Source: an uncultured Acidobacteriia bacterium
Lineage (GTDB): Bacteria; Acidobacteriota; Terriglobia; Bryobacterales; Bryobacteraceae
NCBI GenBank assembly: GCA_903900705.1
Contig: CAIUOG010000147.1
Location: 1-33,762, forward strand
Direction: 5' to 3'
DNA: 33,762 bases
This document shows, piece by piece, positions 6,418 to 14,762 of this stretch. Positions within the stretch are counted from its first letter, which is position 1, and every line of letters begins with the position of its first letter. Made by a program: the position numbers and the translations under genes. The notes under the pieces are model-generated. The model was not told the origin of the DNA, searched no databases, and worked only from the letters and a program-made list of their open reading frames with translations.

Positions 6418-9009
6418 GTGGAAGTCCACAGCCCCGATAACTGGAAGCGCATCGAGGAAATCTTTCTCGCAGCGGCGGACTTGGCAGGAGACGCGCGCGA
6501 GCGCTACCTGCGGGAAGCCTGCAACGGCGATGCGGGACTGCGAAAAGAAGTCGAGGGCCTTCTGACCGCCGATTCCGCCGACGAGGCCAAACTTCGGCCC
6601 GTTGTCCAGCAATCCATCGTTTCCATCGTGTCATTTGCCGAGGCTGCGCGAGTGAAGGCGGATAATACCGCGCCCACGCTGCCGAAGGGCGCCGAAATCA
6701 TCCTCGAAGGCACGCTGGAAGGCAGCATGGCGGGCGAGTGGCGACTGGTCGAGGAAGTGGGGCGCGGCGGCATGGGGACCGTCTATCGCGCGGTTCGCGG
6801 CGACGGTGACTTCAGCCTCGAAGCAGCCGTGAAAGTGCTGGGCCGCGGCGTGAATTCCCAGGCCCTGCTGGATCGTTTCCGCCGCGAACGACAGATTCTG
6901 GCGCGGCTGGAACATCCCAATATCGCCCGGCTGCTGGATGGCGGCAAGACAGCCTCCGGCCTGCCTTATCTGGTGATGGAATTCGTCCCCGGCGTGCCGC
7001 TGACGCGCTACTGCGATGAGCATCAGCTCACGGTGCGCGAGCGCGTCGCTCTCTTCCGCAAGGTCTGCGACGCGGTCTCCTGCGCGCACCGTCACCTGGT
7101 GATTCACCGCGACCTGAAGCCCGACAACATTCTGGTGACCGCTGACGGCATTCCCAAACTGCTCGATTTCGGCATCGCGAAACTGCTGCAGACGGGTACT
7201 GATGATGATGGCGACCTGACGCACACCGCCGACCGCGTGGGCACGCCATCCTGGTCGAGCCCCGAACAGATTCGTGGCGACCACATTGGCGTGGGCACGG
7301 ACATTTACTCCCTCGGCGTGGTGCTTTTCCGGCTGCTCACCGGCTACCGGCCTTACCGCGCGGACACCATTACGTGGGAGAACGCAGCCACCGTGATCTG
7401 CGAACGCGAACCGTTGCGGGCCAGCGAGGCGGTGGTGGTGAAGCCGAAGGGCAAGGAAGAGACGGACTTCCTCTCCCGCTCGCGCAAGGCCGCGCCCGAT
7501 TCCCTGCGGCGGCAACTGACCGGCGATCTCGATAACATCCTCGCCTACGCTTTGCGGAAAGAACCGGACCGCCGCTACCTCTCGGTGGAGCAGTTCAGCG
7601 ATGAACTGCAGCGGTATCTGGATGGCCGGCCCGTGATGGCGGCCGGGGACACGGTGCTTTACCTTGCCCGGAAATTCGTTCGCCGTCACCGGGTGGGTGT
7701 CAGCGCCGCGGCGATTCTTACCACGCTGCTCTGCATCGCCACCGTTGCCGCCATCTGGCAGGCGCGCCGCTTGTCGATCCGGCTGAACGAAGACCGCAAA
7801 CTCGCCACCTCTCTGCTGTTTGATCTGCACGACAACATCTCCCGCCTGCCGGGGTCTCTGCCCGCCAGCGAAGCGCTGCTGCGCAAGTCGCTCGACTATT
7901 TGAACGGTCTGGCGCGCGATACCGGCGGGGACCGCGAAACCCGGCGTTCTCTGGCGCTGGCGGGCGAGCGCTTCGCCAATCTGCAGGGCACGCTGGCACA
8001 TTCGGCTGAGGCGCTTCGGACGTGGCAGACCGCCCGGGCGTTGCGCGAGGCCCTCGCCGCCGAAGACGCCAAAGATCTCACGGCAAAATACGAACTCGCC
8101 CGGAGCTACCTGATCGGCAGCCAGCTCACCAGCCGCGCGCGGAGCATCGAGGAAATGCAGGCGCTCGACGGCAAGGCGCTTAAGCTGGCGGTGGAACTCA
8201 ACGCCACAAAACCAGATGATCGCGTCTACCAGACTCTGCTGGCCGACACGTGGGCGAGCGTGTCCACCGGCCTGAATATCGGCGGCAAACCGGACGAGGC
8301 CATTGCCGCCCTGCGCAACGCCGTACCCATCCGGGAGAAACTCGCAGCCACTCCCGCGGATCTGCGGGAACAGCGGGATCTGGCAAGCCTGCGTTATCGG
8401 CTTGGCGTGATTGAGGCCCAGTCCAACATGGCGCCCGCCGCACTGACGGATCTCACTGAATGCCTGCGCATTCAGACGGAGCTTTTGCGGCACCCGGGCA
8501 ATGAGGTGCAGATCCGCTTTGAGCTGGCCAGCACGCATCACTTTTTCGGGGTGGCGCTGGGCCAGCTTGGTCGCAACGCCGAGGCCTTGGAGCACTTCTC
8601 GCAGGCTATCGCGCTCCGCGAAGCCGCGCTCTCGGAAGACGACCATGACAACCGGACGCGGGCCATGCTCGCGGGGAATTATTCGGAGCGCTCTGTGGTC
8701 CTGCTGAATCAGGGAGAAAAGCAGGACGCGCTCAACAGCATTCAGCGGGCGCTGGCGTTGCAGCGGCAGTTGCTCGCCGTCGACAGCCTGGGCGTGCCTT
8801 CGCGCATCAATATGGCAACGCATGAGAGCCGCCTCGCGACGGTTTATGCGGCATTGGGCGATAGTCCCCACGCGGCGGATGCCTGGCGCGAGGCGGTCCG
8901 CTACTACGACCAGCTGAAGGCCGGAGGCTACCTGACCGCGCCCGATGTGATTAAGGACGCCGAACACGCGCATAAGGAACTCGCGCGGCTACTGGTTTCA
9001 GGCACTTAA
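6418..9009 (+). CDS. Membrane serine/threonine protein kinase with C-terminal TPR region
   Basis: 863 residues. The start must be GTG 6418 or later because a TGA codon lies directly before it in frame. Residues 1-60 match the helical N-terminal segment usual in these kinases (WKRIEEIFLAA, REACNGDAGLRKEVEGLL). The kinase domain spans about 108-400: glycine loop GRGGMGTVYRA from residue 115, Lys139 in AAVKVL, HRDLKPDN with catalytic Asp232, DFG with Asp250, and SPEQIRG/DIYSLGVVLFRLLTG. All catalytic residues are intact. A transmembrane helix follows at about 426-447, then some 400 residues of helical repeats of TPR type (for example EALEHFSQAIALREAAL and DALNSIQRALALQRQLL), probably extracytoplasmic. 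It likely phosphorylates cytoplasmic targets in response to an external or envelope cue. It lies 84 nt upstream of the DUF1553 gene on the same strand. Confidence 0.92.
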   Translation: MEVHSPDNWKRIEEIFLAAADLAGDARERYLREACNGDAGLRKEVEGLLTADSADEAKLRPVVQQSIVSIVSFAEAARVKADNTAPTLPKGAEIILEGTLEGSMAGEWRLVEEVGRGGMGTVYRAVRGDGDFSLEAAVKVLGRGVNSQALLDRFRRERQILARLEHPNIARLLDGGKTASGLPYLVMEFVPGVPLTRYCDEHQLTVRERVALFRKVCDAVSCAHRHLVIHRDLKPDNILVTADGIPKLLDFGIAKLLQTGTDDDGDLTHTADRVGTPSWSSPEQIRGDHIGVGTDIYSLGVVLFRLLTGYRPYRADTITWENAATVICEREPLRASEAVVVKPKGKEETDFLSRSRKAAPDSLRRQLTGDLDNILAYALRKEPDRRYLSVEQFSDELQRYLDGRPVMAAGDTVLYLARKFVRRHRVGVSAAAILTTLLCIATVAAIWQARRLSIRLNEDRKLATSLLFDLHDNISRLPGSLPASEALLRKSLDYLNGLARDTGGDRETRRSLALAGERFANLQGTLAHSAEALRTWQTARALREALAAEDAKDLTAKYELARSYLIGSQLTSRARSIEEMQALDGKALKLAVELNATKPDDRVYQTLLADTWASVSTGLNIGGKPDEAIAALRNAVPIREKLAATPADLREQRDLASLRYRLGVIEAQSNMAPAALTDLTECLRIQTELLRHPGNEVQIRFELASTHHFFGVALGQLGRNAEALEHFSQAIALREAALSEDDHDNRTRAMLAGNYSERSVVLLNQGEKQDALNSIQRALALQRQLLAVDSLGVPSRINMATHESRLATVYAALGDSPHAADAWREAVRYYDQLKAGGYLTAPDVIKDAEHAHKELARLLVSGT

Positions 9010-9020
9010 GCCGCCCGAGG

Positions 9021-9070
9021 CGATAGCAGGGAAAACCAGTAGTCGATAGCCGGGAAAACCAGTCATCGAT
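9021..9070. repeat. Tandem 23-bp direct repeat between kinase and cytochrome gene
   Basis: CGATAGCAGGGAAAACCAGT begins at 9021 and CGATAGCCGGGAAAACCAGT at 9044, with a third partial CGATA at 9067. The period is exactly 23 bp, and the two full copies differ at one of their first 20 positions. The array lies just upstream of a TATTAT -10-like hexamer at 9075-9080 and could be a binding array or a slippage product. Confidence 0.7.
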
Positions 9071-9093
9071 AAAGTATTATTGCAGTAACACAA

Positions 9094-12000
9094 ATGACGC
9101 GAACACGCTTCCCTGGCCTGTTTTTGCTCGCCGCCGGCATAGCTTCCGCACAGACCGTCGACTTCCAGCGCGAGATTCGTCCGCTGCTTTCGGACAATTG
9201 TTTTCAGTGCCACGGCCCGGATGCCGGCGCGCGCATGGCCGGGTTGCGACTCGATCTGAAAGAGGCCGTCTTTGCCGACCGCAAGGGCGGCGCGGTCGTG
9301 GCGCCAGGCAAGCCCGCGCAAAGCCTTCTCTTCCAGCGCATCAGCGCGACCGATGAGGCCCGGCGCATGCCGCCCGCCTATTCGCATAAAAGCCTCACCG
9401 CGCCGCAGATTGCGAAGCTCAAAACGTGGATTGAAGCGGGCGCTCCCTGGAAAGAACACTGGGCTTACAAAGCCCCGGTGCTGAGCCCCGCGCCCCCTGT
9501 GAAGAACGCGGCCTGGCCGAGGAATCCCATCGACCGCTTCATCCTCGCAAAGCTCGAAGCCAAAGGTCTCGAACCCGCGCCCGCCGCCGACCGCAACACT
9601 CTCATCCGCCGCGTGGCGCTTGACCTCACCGGACTGCCGCCCACGCCCGCCGAACTGGAAGCCTATCTCAAGGACGCCACGCCCTCCGCCTACGAACACA
9701 TGGTGGATCGGTACCTCGCCAGCCCGCATTTCGGTGAACACCGGGCGCGCTACTGGCTGGATGCCGCGCGCTATGCCGATACCCACGGCATCCACGTGGA
9801 TAACTACCGCGAAATCTGGCCGTACCGAGACTGGGTGATTCAGGCCTACAACCGCAACCAGCCCTACAATCAATTCGCCACCGAACAACTGGCGGGCGAC
9901 CTGCTGCCCAACGCCACGCTCGATCAGCGCATCGCCACCGGCTTTATCCGCTGCGGCACCAGCACCAATGAAGCCGGCATTATTGAGGACGAATACGCGG
10001 AAATCTACGCCAAGGATCGCGCCGAAACCACCAGCGCCATCTTCCTCGGTTTAACGGTGGGCTGCGCCACCTGTCACGACCACAAATTCGACCCCATCAC
10101 GCAGAAGGACTTTTATTCGATGGGCGGGTTCTTTCGCAACACCACCCAGCGCGTGATGGACGACAACGTTCCGGACACACCGCCTGTGGTGGTGGTGCCG
10201 ACGCCGGAGGACCGGGAAATCTGGGCCAAAACCACCTCCCGGCTCGCCGCGATTCGGAGTTCGATGAGCGAAATGAACACAAGCTCCGCCGGGGCTTTTA
10301 AGGAGTGGCTCGCCACGCGCGCGAAGGCCACGGTCCGGTCGCCATTCGAAGACAAAAGCGAACTCTTCTCCGCCGACCCCGCCGCGCTGGTCAAAGCGAA
10401 TAACGACAAGGCGAATAAGGACGTCGATTTATCCGGCAAGGCCATTCATTTCCAGAAGAACACCGGAGTCGATATTGCCGACGCCCCGAAGCTGGACGCG
10501 GGCAAGCCGTTCAGCATCAGCGTGGGCTTCTACTTCCCGAAGGCTGAACAGAGCTACACCATCGCCGCACACAACAATCCCAAGGATAAGAACCGCGGCT
10601 GGATCATCGACGTGGGCGCGCGCGTTCCCGGCCTGCGGCTCACCGGCGATGGTGGCCGCAACATTGAAATCCGCGCGGCACATCTTCAGCAGTTGCAGCA
10701 TGGTTCGTGGAATCACATTGTGGTCACTTACGATGGCTCCCGCCGACAGACGGGACTCAGCTTTTATCTGAACGGCCGGGCTATTCCGACCCAGGGACGC
10801 GGCAACCAGACCACGGATCTGCAGGGCGATATCTCGGTGGATGCCCCGCTCACGCTGGGCCGATCACTGGCCGACGGCTCCATCTCGGATTTCCGCATTT
10901 TCGACCGCGTGGTGACGGAATCGGAAGCCCGGCTGCTGAGTGAATGGCCCGCCATCCAGACGGCGCTCGCGGCAGACCCCGCCACGCTCGACGCGGCGGA
11001 CCGGGCCTCCCTGCAGACCTATTTCCTGCAGCGCCAGTATGAACCCTACCGGCAACTTGCGCGGGAGCAGGCGAAACTGAATATCGAGGCGAAAGAAATC
11101 GCCCGGCGCGGCTCCGTCTCACTGGTGATGGAAGAGCGTACCGACACGAAGCCTTCCGCGTGGATCCTCTACCGCGGAGCCTACGATCAGCGACGCGACA
11201 AAGTGGACGCCAACACCCCTGCCGTGCTGCCGCCGATGCTTTCCTCCATGCCGCACAACCGCCTCGGCTTCGCCCAATGGCTGTTCACGGAGGACCATCC
11301 GCTCACCGCGCGCGTCGCCGTCAACCGCATGTGGCAGGAGGTTTTCGGCACCGGCATCGTGAAGACGGCGGAGGATTTCGGCAGCCAGGGCGAGCCGCCG
11401 TCCCATCCCGAACTGCTCGATTGGCTGGCCGTCGATTTCCGCGACCATGGCTGGGACATGAAGCGCTTCTACAAGCAACTGGTGATGTCCGCCACTTACC
11501 GGCAGAGCGCGGCCACCACCCCGGCGAAGCTCGACAAGGATCCGGAGGATCGCCTGCTGAGCCGCGCGCCGCGCTTCCGGCTGGATGGTGAACTGGTTCG
11601 CGATTATGCGCTGGCGGTGACCGGACTGCTCTCGCCGCAGATCGGCGGCCCCAGCGTGAAGCCTTATCAACCGGAAGGCGTATGGGAAGCCGTCGCGATG
11701 GTGGGTTCCAACACCCGGTTTTATAAGCAGGATCAGGGCGACGGGCTCTACCGGCGCTCCATGTACTGGTTCTGGAAGCGCAGCGCGCCACCCGCCAGCA
11801 TGGATATTTTCAACGCGCCCACGCGGGAGAACTGCACGGTGCGCCGGGAACGCACAGACACGCCGCTCCAGGCGCTGGTGACCATGAATGACGTGCAGTT
11901 CGTGGAGGCCGCCCGTGAACTGGCAGGGCGCGGCATGCAGAACACTTTTGACTTCGACAGCCGGCTCGACTACCTCTCCACACGCATCCTCGCGCGGTCG

Positions 12001-12201
12001 CTCTCCCTGCGCGAAAAAACCATCGCCAGGCGCTCCTTTGAGAAGTTCCGGACTTACTACGCGGCCCATGAAAACGACGCGAAGAAGTTCCTCAACCAGG
12101 GCGAGCGCAAGCCCGATCCGGCGCTTCCACAGGCCGAGTACGCAGCCATGACCATGCTGACCAGCCAGTTGCTCAACCTGGATGAGGTGCTGAACAAATG
12201 A
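9094..12201 (+). CDS. Secreted planctomycete-type cytochrome / DUF1549 / LamG / DUF1553 protein
   Basis: 1035 residues with a signal peptide (1-19, cut near ASA-QT). The first domain is a PSCyt1-type cytochrome c region with haem motif CFQCH at residues 36-40 and a distal Met candidate in ARRMPPAY. DUF1549 (PSCyt2) follows at about 145-350 (PIDRFILAKLEAKGL, RRVALDLTGLPPTPAEL, FGEHRARYWLDAARYADTHG) and contains a second haem-type motif CATCHDHKFDP at 324-328. A concanavalin/LamG-like segment occupies about 440-620 (GSWNHIVVTYDGS, LYLNGR-like FYLNGRAIP). DUF1553 (PSD1) runs from about 720 to the end (NRMWQEVFGTGIVKTAEDFG, TPLQALVTMND). The function of this family is not established; redox-linked carbohydrate breakdown is often suggested. 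Its stop overlaps the DUF1501 start by 4 nt (ATGA), so the two are translationally coupled. Confidence 0.93.
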   Translation: MTRTRFPGLFLLAAGIASAQTVDFQREIRPLLSDNCFQCHGPDAGARMAGLRLDLKEAVFADRKGGAVVAPGKPAQSLLFQRISATDEARRMPPAYSHKSLTAPQIAKLKTWIEAGAPWKEHWAYKAPVLSPAPPVKNAAWPRNPIDRFILAKLEAKGLEPAPAADRNTLIRRVALDLTGLPPTPAELEAYLKDATPSAYEHMVDRYLASPHFGEHRARYWLDAARYADTHGIHVDNYREIWPYRDWVIQAYNRNQPYNQFATEQLAGDLLPNATLDQRIATGFIRCGTSTNEAGIIEDEYAEIYAKDRAETTSAIFLGLTVGCATCHDHKFDPITQKDFYSMGGFFRNTTQRVMDDNVPDTPPVVVVPTPEDREIWAKTTSRLAAIRSSMSEMNTSSAGAFKEWLATRAKATVRSPFEDKSELFSADPAALVKANNDKANKDVDLSGKAIHFQKNTGVDIADAPKLDAGKPFSISVGFYFPKAEQSYTIAAHNNPKDKNRGWIIDVGARVPGLRLTGDGGRNIEIRAAHLQQLQHGSWNHIVVTYDGSRRQTGLSFYLNGRAIPTQGRGNQTTDLQGDISVDAPLTLGRSLADGSISDFRIFDRVVTESEARLLSEWPAIQTALAADPATLDAADRASLQTYFLQRQYEPYRQLAREQAKLNIEAKEIARRGSVSLVMEERTDTKPSAWILYRGAYDQRRDKVDANTPAVLPPMLSSMPHNRLGFAQWLFTEDHPLTARVAVNRMWQEVFGTGIVKTAEDFGSQGEPPSHPELLDWLAVDFRDHGWDMKRFYKQLVMSATYRQSAATTPAKLDKDPEDRLLSRAPRFRLDGELVRDYALAVTGLLSPQIGGPSVKPYQPEGVWEAVAMVGSNTRFYKQDQGDGLYRRSMYWFWKRSAPPASMDIFNAPTRENCTVRRERTDTPLQALVTMNDVQFVEAARELAGRGMQNTFDFDSRLDYLSTRILARSLSLREKTIARRSFEKFRTYYAAHENDAKKFLNQGERKPDPALPQAEYAAMTMLTSQLLNLDEVLNK

Positions 12202-13688
12202 AGAATCCGCCGGGCACTCACCCCACCGGTAACCATCCCACCGGTAACCACCCCATAGACGCCATCGCGGGCCGCATGGCGCACGAAGAGACCCGCCGCC
12301 AGTTCTTCGCGCGGGGCGCGCAGGGCATCGGAGCACTCGCGCTCTCCTCGCTGCTCAACGGGCAGACCGCCGGGTTGCCGCACTTCGCCCCCAAAGCGAA
12401 GCGCTGCATTTACCTGCATCTGGTGGGCGCGCCGCCACAAATGGAGACCTTCGACTACAAGCCGAAGATGAAGGACATGTTCGACAAGGATCTGCCCGAT
12501 TCCATTCGCCAGGGCCAGCGCCTCACCACCATGACGAGCGGCCAGACGCGCTTCCCCATCGCGCCCTCCATCTTCAACTTCGCGCAGCATGGCAAGTCCG
12601 GCGCGTGGGTGTCGGAACTGCTGCCTTACACCGCCAGGATGGTGGACGACATCGCCATCATCCGGTCCATGCATACCGACGCGATTAATCACGAACCGGC
12701 CATCACGTTCTTCCAGACCGGCTTCATGATCGCCGGCCGGCCGTGCATCGGCTCCTGGCTCAGCTACGGCCTCGGCAGCATGAACCAGAACCTGCCGTCG
12801 TTTGTCGTTCTTCAGGCGAAGCACTATCATCCGAAGGCCAACGTACAGGCCATCTCGGCGCGCCTCTGGAGCGCGGGCTTCCTCTCCGGGAAATACAGCG
12901 GCGTCAGCCTGCGCAGTTCGGGCGACCCCGTGCTGTTCATCAACAATCCGGATGGCGTGCCGACCGGTGTGCGCCGCAGCATGCTCGACGGGCTTTCCGA
13001 GATGAATGAACTCACCTATGGCAAGCTGGGCGATCCGGAAACGAAGACGCGCATCGCGCAGTATGAGATGGCGTTCCGGATGCAGGCTTCCGTCCCCGAA
13101 CTGACGGACCTTTCGAAGGAACCGCCGTCTACGTGGGAAGCTTACGGGCCGGACGCGAAAGAGAAGCCCGGATCGTTTGCGAACACCTGCGTGATGGCCC
13201 GCCGTCTGGCTGAGCGCGGCGTGCGGTTTGTACAGGTCTACCACCGCGGGTGGGACGTTCACGGCAGCCTGCCGGAAGTGCTGCCCGCGCAGTGCAAGGA
13301 GATCGACCAGCCGGTCTACGCGCTCATCCAGGACCTGAAGCAGCGAGGCATGCTGGATGACACGCTGGTGATCCTGGCGGGCGAATTCGGCCGTACCATT
13401 TATTCGCAGGGCAAGCTCACGCAGACCGATTACGGCCGCGACCACCATCCCCGCTGCTTCAGCTTATGGATGGCCGGCGGCGGCATCAAGGGTGGCGTGG
13501 TGCATGGCGAGACCGATGATTTCAGCTACAACATCACCCGGGATCCCGTGCATGTCCGCGACTTCCAGGCGACCATCCTGCATCAGTTCGGCATCGACCA
13601 CGAGAAGTTTTCCTACAATTATCAGGGCCTCAACGTCCGGCTGACGGGCGTGGAGAAGGCCGAGGTCGTGAAAGCGATTCTGAGCTGA
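12198..13688 (+). CDS. DUF1501 (sulfatase-fold) exported protein coupled to the DUF1553 gene
   Basis: 496 residues from ATG 12198. GAGG about ten bases upstream and the 4-nt overlap support this start. A second possible start is Met27 at 12276, which sits directly before a Tat-like signal (ETRRQFFARGAQGIGALALSSLL); the first 26 residues contain an HPTGN tandem repeat and look non-essential. The body is typical DUF1501, related to the alkaline phosphatase/sulfatase superfamily: RCIYLHLVGAPPQMETFDYKP, SELLPYTARMVDDIAIIRSMHTDAINHEPA, FVQVYHRGWDVHG, VILAGEFGRTIYSQ and DYGRDHHPRCFSLWMAGGGIKGG. DUF1501 and DUF1553 proteins are nearly always encoded together and are thought to work together outside the cytoplasm. 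The reaction is unknown. Confidence 0.93.
   Translation: MKNPPGTHPTGNHPTGNHPIDAIAGRMAHEETRRQFFARGAQGIGALALSSLLNGQTAGLPHFAPKAKRCIYLHLVGAPPQMETFDYKPKMKDMFDKDLPDSIRQGQRLTTMTSGQTRFPIAPSIFNFAQHGKSGAWVSELLPYTARMVDDIAIIRSMHTDAINHEPAITFFQTGFMIAGRPCIGSWLSYGLGSMNQNLPSFVVLQAKHYHPKANVQAISARLWSAGFLSGKYSGVSLRSSGDPVLFINNPDGVPTGVRRSMLDGLSEMNELTYGKLGDPETKTRIAQYEMAFRMQASVPELTDLSKEPPSTWEAYGPDAKEKPGSFANTCVMARRLAERGVRFVQVYHRGWDVHGSLPEVLPAQCKEIDQPVYALIQDLKQRGMLDDTLVILAGEFGRTIYSQGKLTQTDYGRDHHPRCFSLWMAGGGIKGGVVHGETDDFSYNITRDPVHVRDFQATILHQFGIDHEKFSYNYQGLNVRLTGVEKAEVVKAILS
12222..12251. repeat. 15-bp tandem repeat in the 5' end of the DUF1501 gene
   Basis: CCCACCGGTAACCAT at 12222 and CCCACCGGTAACCAC at 12237 differ at one base. 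In frame they encode tandem HPTGN units ahead of the Tat-like signal. A change in copy number would keep the reading frame. Confidence 0.7.
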
Positions 13689-13692
13689 CCAG

Positions 13693-14022
13693 TCAGGCCC
13701 GGGCGGCGGGCGGCGGGGCCATCACGGTCATCACGATCAGCCGCTCCGGCCCGGGATTCCGGATCGCGTGCACCACGCCCGAAGGAGCCAGCGCGATGTC
13801 CCCCGCGCACAGCAGTTCCGTCTGCCCGCCGATCTGCACTTCGCCGGTTCCTTCCAGAACAACGTAGAGCTTGTCCTGCCCCTCGTGCCGGTGAGGCGCA
13901 TGCCACTGCCCGGCTTCGAACGAATTCAGCCCGGCGAAAAGGAACTCCCCTCGCAGCAGATCCGACTTCGTCATACGGTCAGCCGAGAACGACGCCTGTG
14001 TTGCCGCCTGTTTCACAAACAT
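13693..14022 (-). CDS. Small single-domain cupin protein
   Basis: 109 residues forming one cupin barrel. Cupin motif 1 has the metal ligands His44 and His46 in GQWHAPHRHEGQDKLYVVLEG; the usual Glu position is taken by Asp50 or Lys51. Motif 2 is a textbook match, GDIALAPSGVVHAIRN, with His85 as the third histidine ligand. Metal binding is therefore likely, but small stand-alone cupins range from dioxygenases and isomerases to sugar-sensing proteins, so no reaction is assigned. No signal peptide is seen, so it is probably cytoplasmic. It is convergent with the DUF1501 gene with only 4 nt between the two stop codons, both of which fall in a small palindrome (CTGAC-CA-GTCAG, 13685-13696). TAAACT ends 7 nt before its ATG, and there is no Shine-Dalgarno sequence. 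Confidence 0.85.
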   Translation of the reverse strand: MFVKQAATQASFSADRMTKSDLLRGEFLFAGLNSFEAGQWHAPHRHEGQDKLYVVLEGTGEVQIGGQTELLCAGDIALAPSGVVHAIRNPGPERLIVMTVMAPPPAARA

Positions 14023-14079
14023 GCCTGTCAGTTTAAGGCATGGCCAGACCTCCCAAAGGTCGCTATGGAAAAGCTAACC

Positions 14080-14107
14080 TTGGGTAATCTGGTAATGGAA
14101 GTACTAT
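14080..14107 (+). promoter_or_regulatory. Candidate promoter of the Flp pilin gene
   Basis: TTGGGT at 14080-14085, a 16-nt spacer and TACTAT at 14102-14107. The predicted start would give a leader of about 15 nt before ATG 14129. Confidence 0.4.
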
Positions 14108-14128
14108 CAGTGCAATTATGAAGATGCC

Positions 14129-14329
14129 ATGGGGACTCTTCCGATCACCGCTCCGCTGACACGTTTCTTTCGGGACGAGCAGGGGCAGGACCTGATCGAA
14201 TTCACGTTGCTGATGGCCTTCATCGCATTGGCTTCCGCGGCTTTGGTGGCAACTCTGGGGATGAGCATGGAAGGCATCTGGAACACCACCAGCAACTCAC
14301 TCAGCCGTGCCGTCATTTCTTCGAGCTAG
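14129..14329 (+). CDS. Flp/Fap-type prepilin (orphan)
   Basis: 66 residues. The short positively charged leader ends in DEQG, and the sequence then reads QDLIEFTLLMAFIALAS. This is the prepilin-peptidase site of Flp pilins: cleavage after Gly19, Glu24 at mature position 5 and Phe25 at position 6 (usually Tyr). A single hydrophobic helix at about 22-45 and a short polar tail complete the pilin. Flp pilins are assembled by the Tad secretion machinery and mediate attachment, but no tad assembly genes lie in this window, so the gene is an orphan copy. The start is ATG 14129; nearby ATGs at 14118 and 14124 are out of frame. Its 3' end overlaps the convergent DoxX gene by 17 nt. Confidence 0.88.
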   Translation: MGTLPITAPLTRFFRDEQGQDLIEFTLLMAFIALASAALVATLGMSMEGIWNTTSNSLSRAVISSS

Positions 14330-14762
14330 GGCCGCCCGCGTAGATCACCCACCAGATCAGAAGCGCCTGCAGCGGCAGACGGGCCCAGGGCAACCACTCG
14401 GGCACCGGATTCGCGGTCATCCGCACATGGGCCACCGCCATATAAACGTTGGCGGGAAACACCGCGATCAGCAGAGCCACCAGCCCCAGGGAGGCCGCGC
14501 GCCGCAGCCGGGGAATCAACAGCCCGACACCACCGGCAATCTCCGCCACGCCGCTGATGTAGACAAGCGCGAGCGGCCACGGCAGTGCCGGGGGCATGAT
14601 CTTCAGATACGGCGCGGGTGACAGAAAATGGAACGCGCCCGCCAGCACGTAGAGCAGCGCGTTCAGCCAGGCGCTACTTTTTCGCGGGTTCGTCGTAGCC
14701 TCCCAGGCGGCGCACCCAGATGTTCCGGTACCGCACGGGGTTATTGTGATTCTGCAGCACAA
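14313..14762 (-). CDS. DoxX-like four-helix membrane protein (start uncertain)
   Basis: The conserved part begins near AWLNALLYVLAGAFHFLSPAPYLKIMPP and continues with PWPLALVYISGVAEIAGGVGLLIPRLRR, LGLVALLIAVFPANVYMAV and LPLQALLIWWVIYAGG, giving four membrane helices typical of DoxX. The full open frame starts at TTG 14762, deep inside the upstream DUF1080 gene, and its first 28 residues do not look like DoxX. No ATG or GTG is in the right place; a CTG at 14664-14666, just after the DUF1080 stop, would give a 117-residue protein of normal family length. The real start is therefore probably non-standard or reached by re-initiation from the upstream gene. Molecular role unknown; some DoxX proteins take part in quinone or thiol redox complexes. 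It is the last gene of the minus-strand operon and overlaps the Flp gene at the 3' end. Confidence 0.75.
   Translation of the reverse strand: MCCRITITPCGTGTSGCAAWEATTNPRKSSAWLNALLYVLAGAFHFLSPAPYLKIMPPALPWPLALVYISGVAEIAGGVGLLIPRLRRAASLGLVALLIAVFPANVYMAVAHVRMTANPVPEWLPWARLPLQALLIWWVIYAGGPSSKK

Noticed and set aside
6631-8973. Long antisense open frame (780 codons) opposite the kinase
   Set aside because: It lies entirely opposite an intact kinase with all motifs; high-GC third positions keep antisense frames open. Similar long frames opposite lon, clpB and the histidine kinase were rejected for the same reason.
11119-12336. Antisense open frame of about 405 codons opposite the DUF1553 gene
   Set aside because: No recognisable domain, and the plus-strand gene is intact across the region.
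13685-13696. CTGAC-CA-GTCAG palindrome at two convergent stop codons as a terminator
   Set aside because: The stem is only 5 bp with a 2-nt centre and no T-run; it probably arises because both genes end in TGA.
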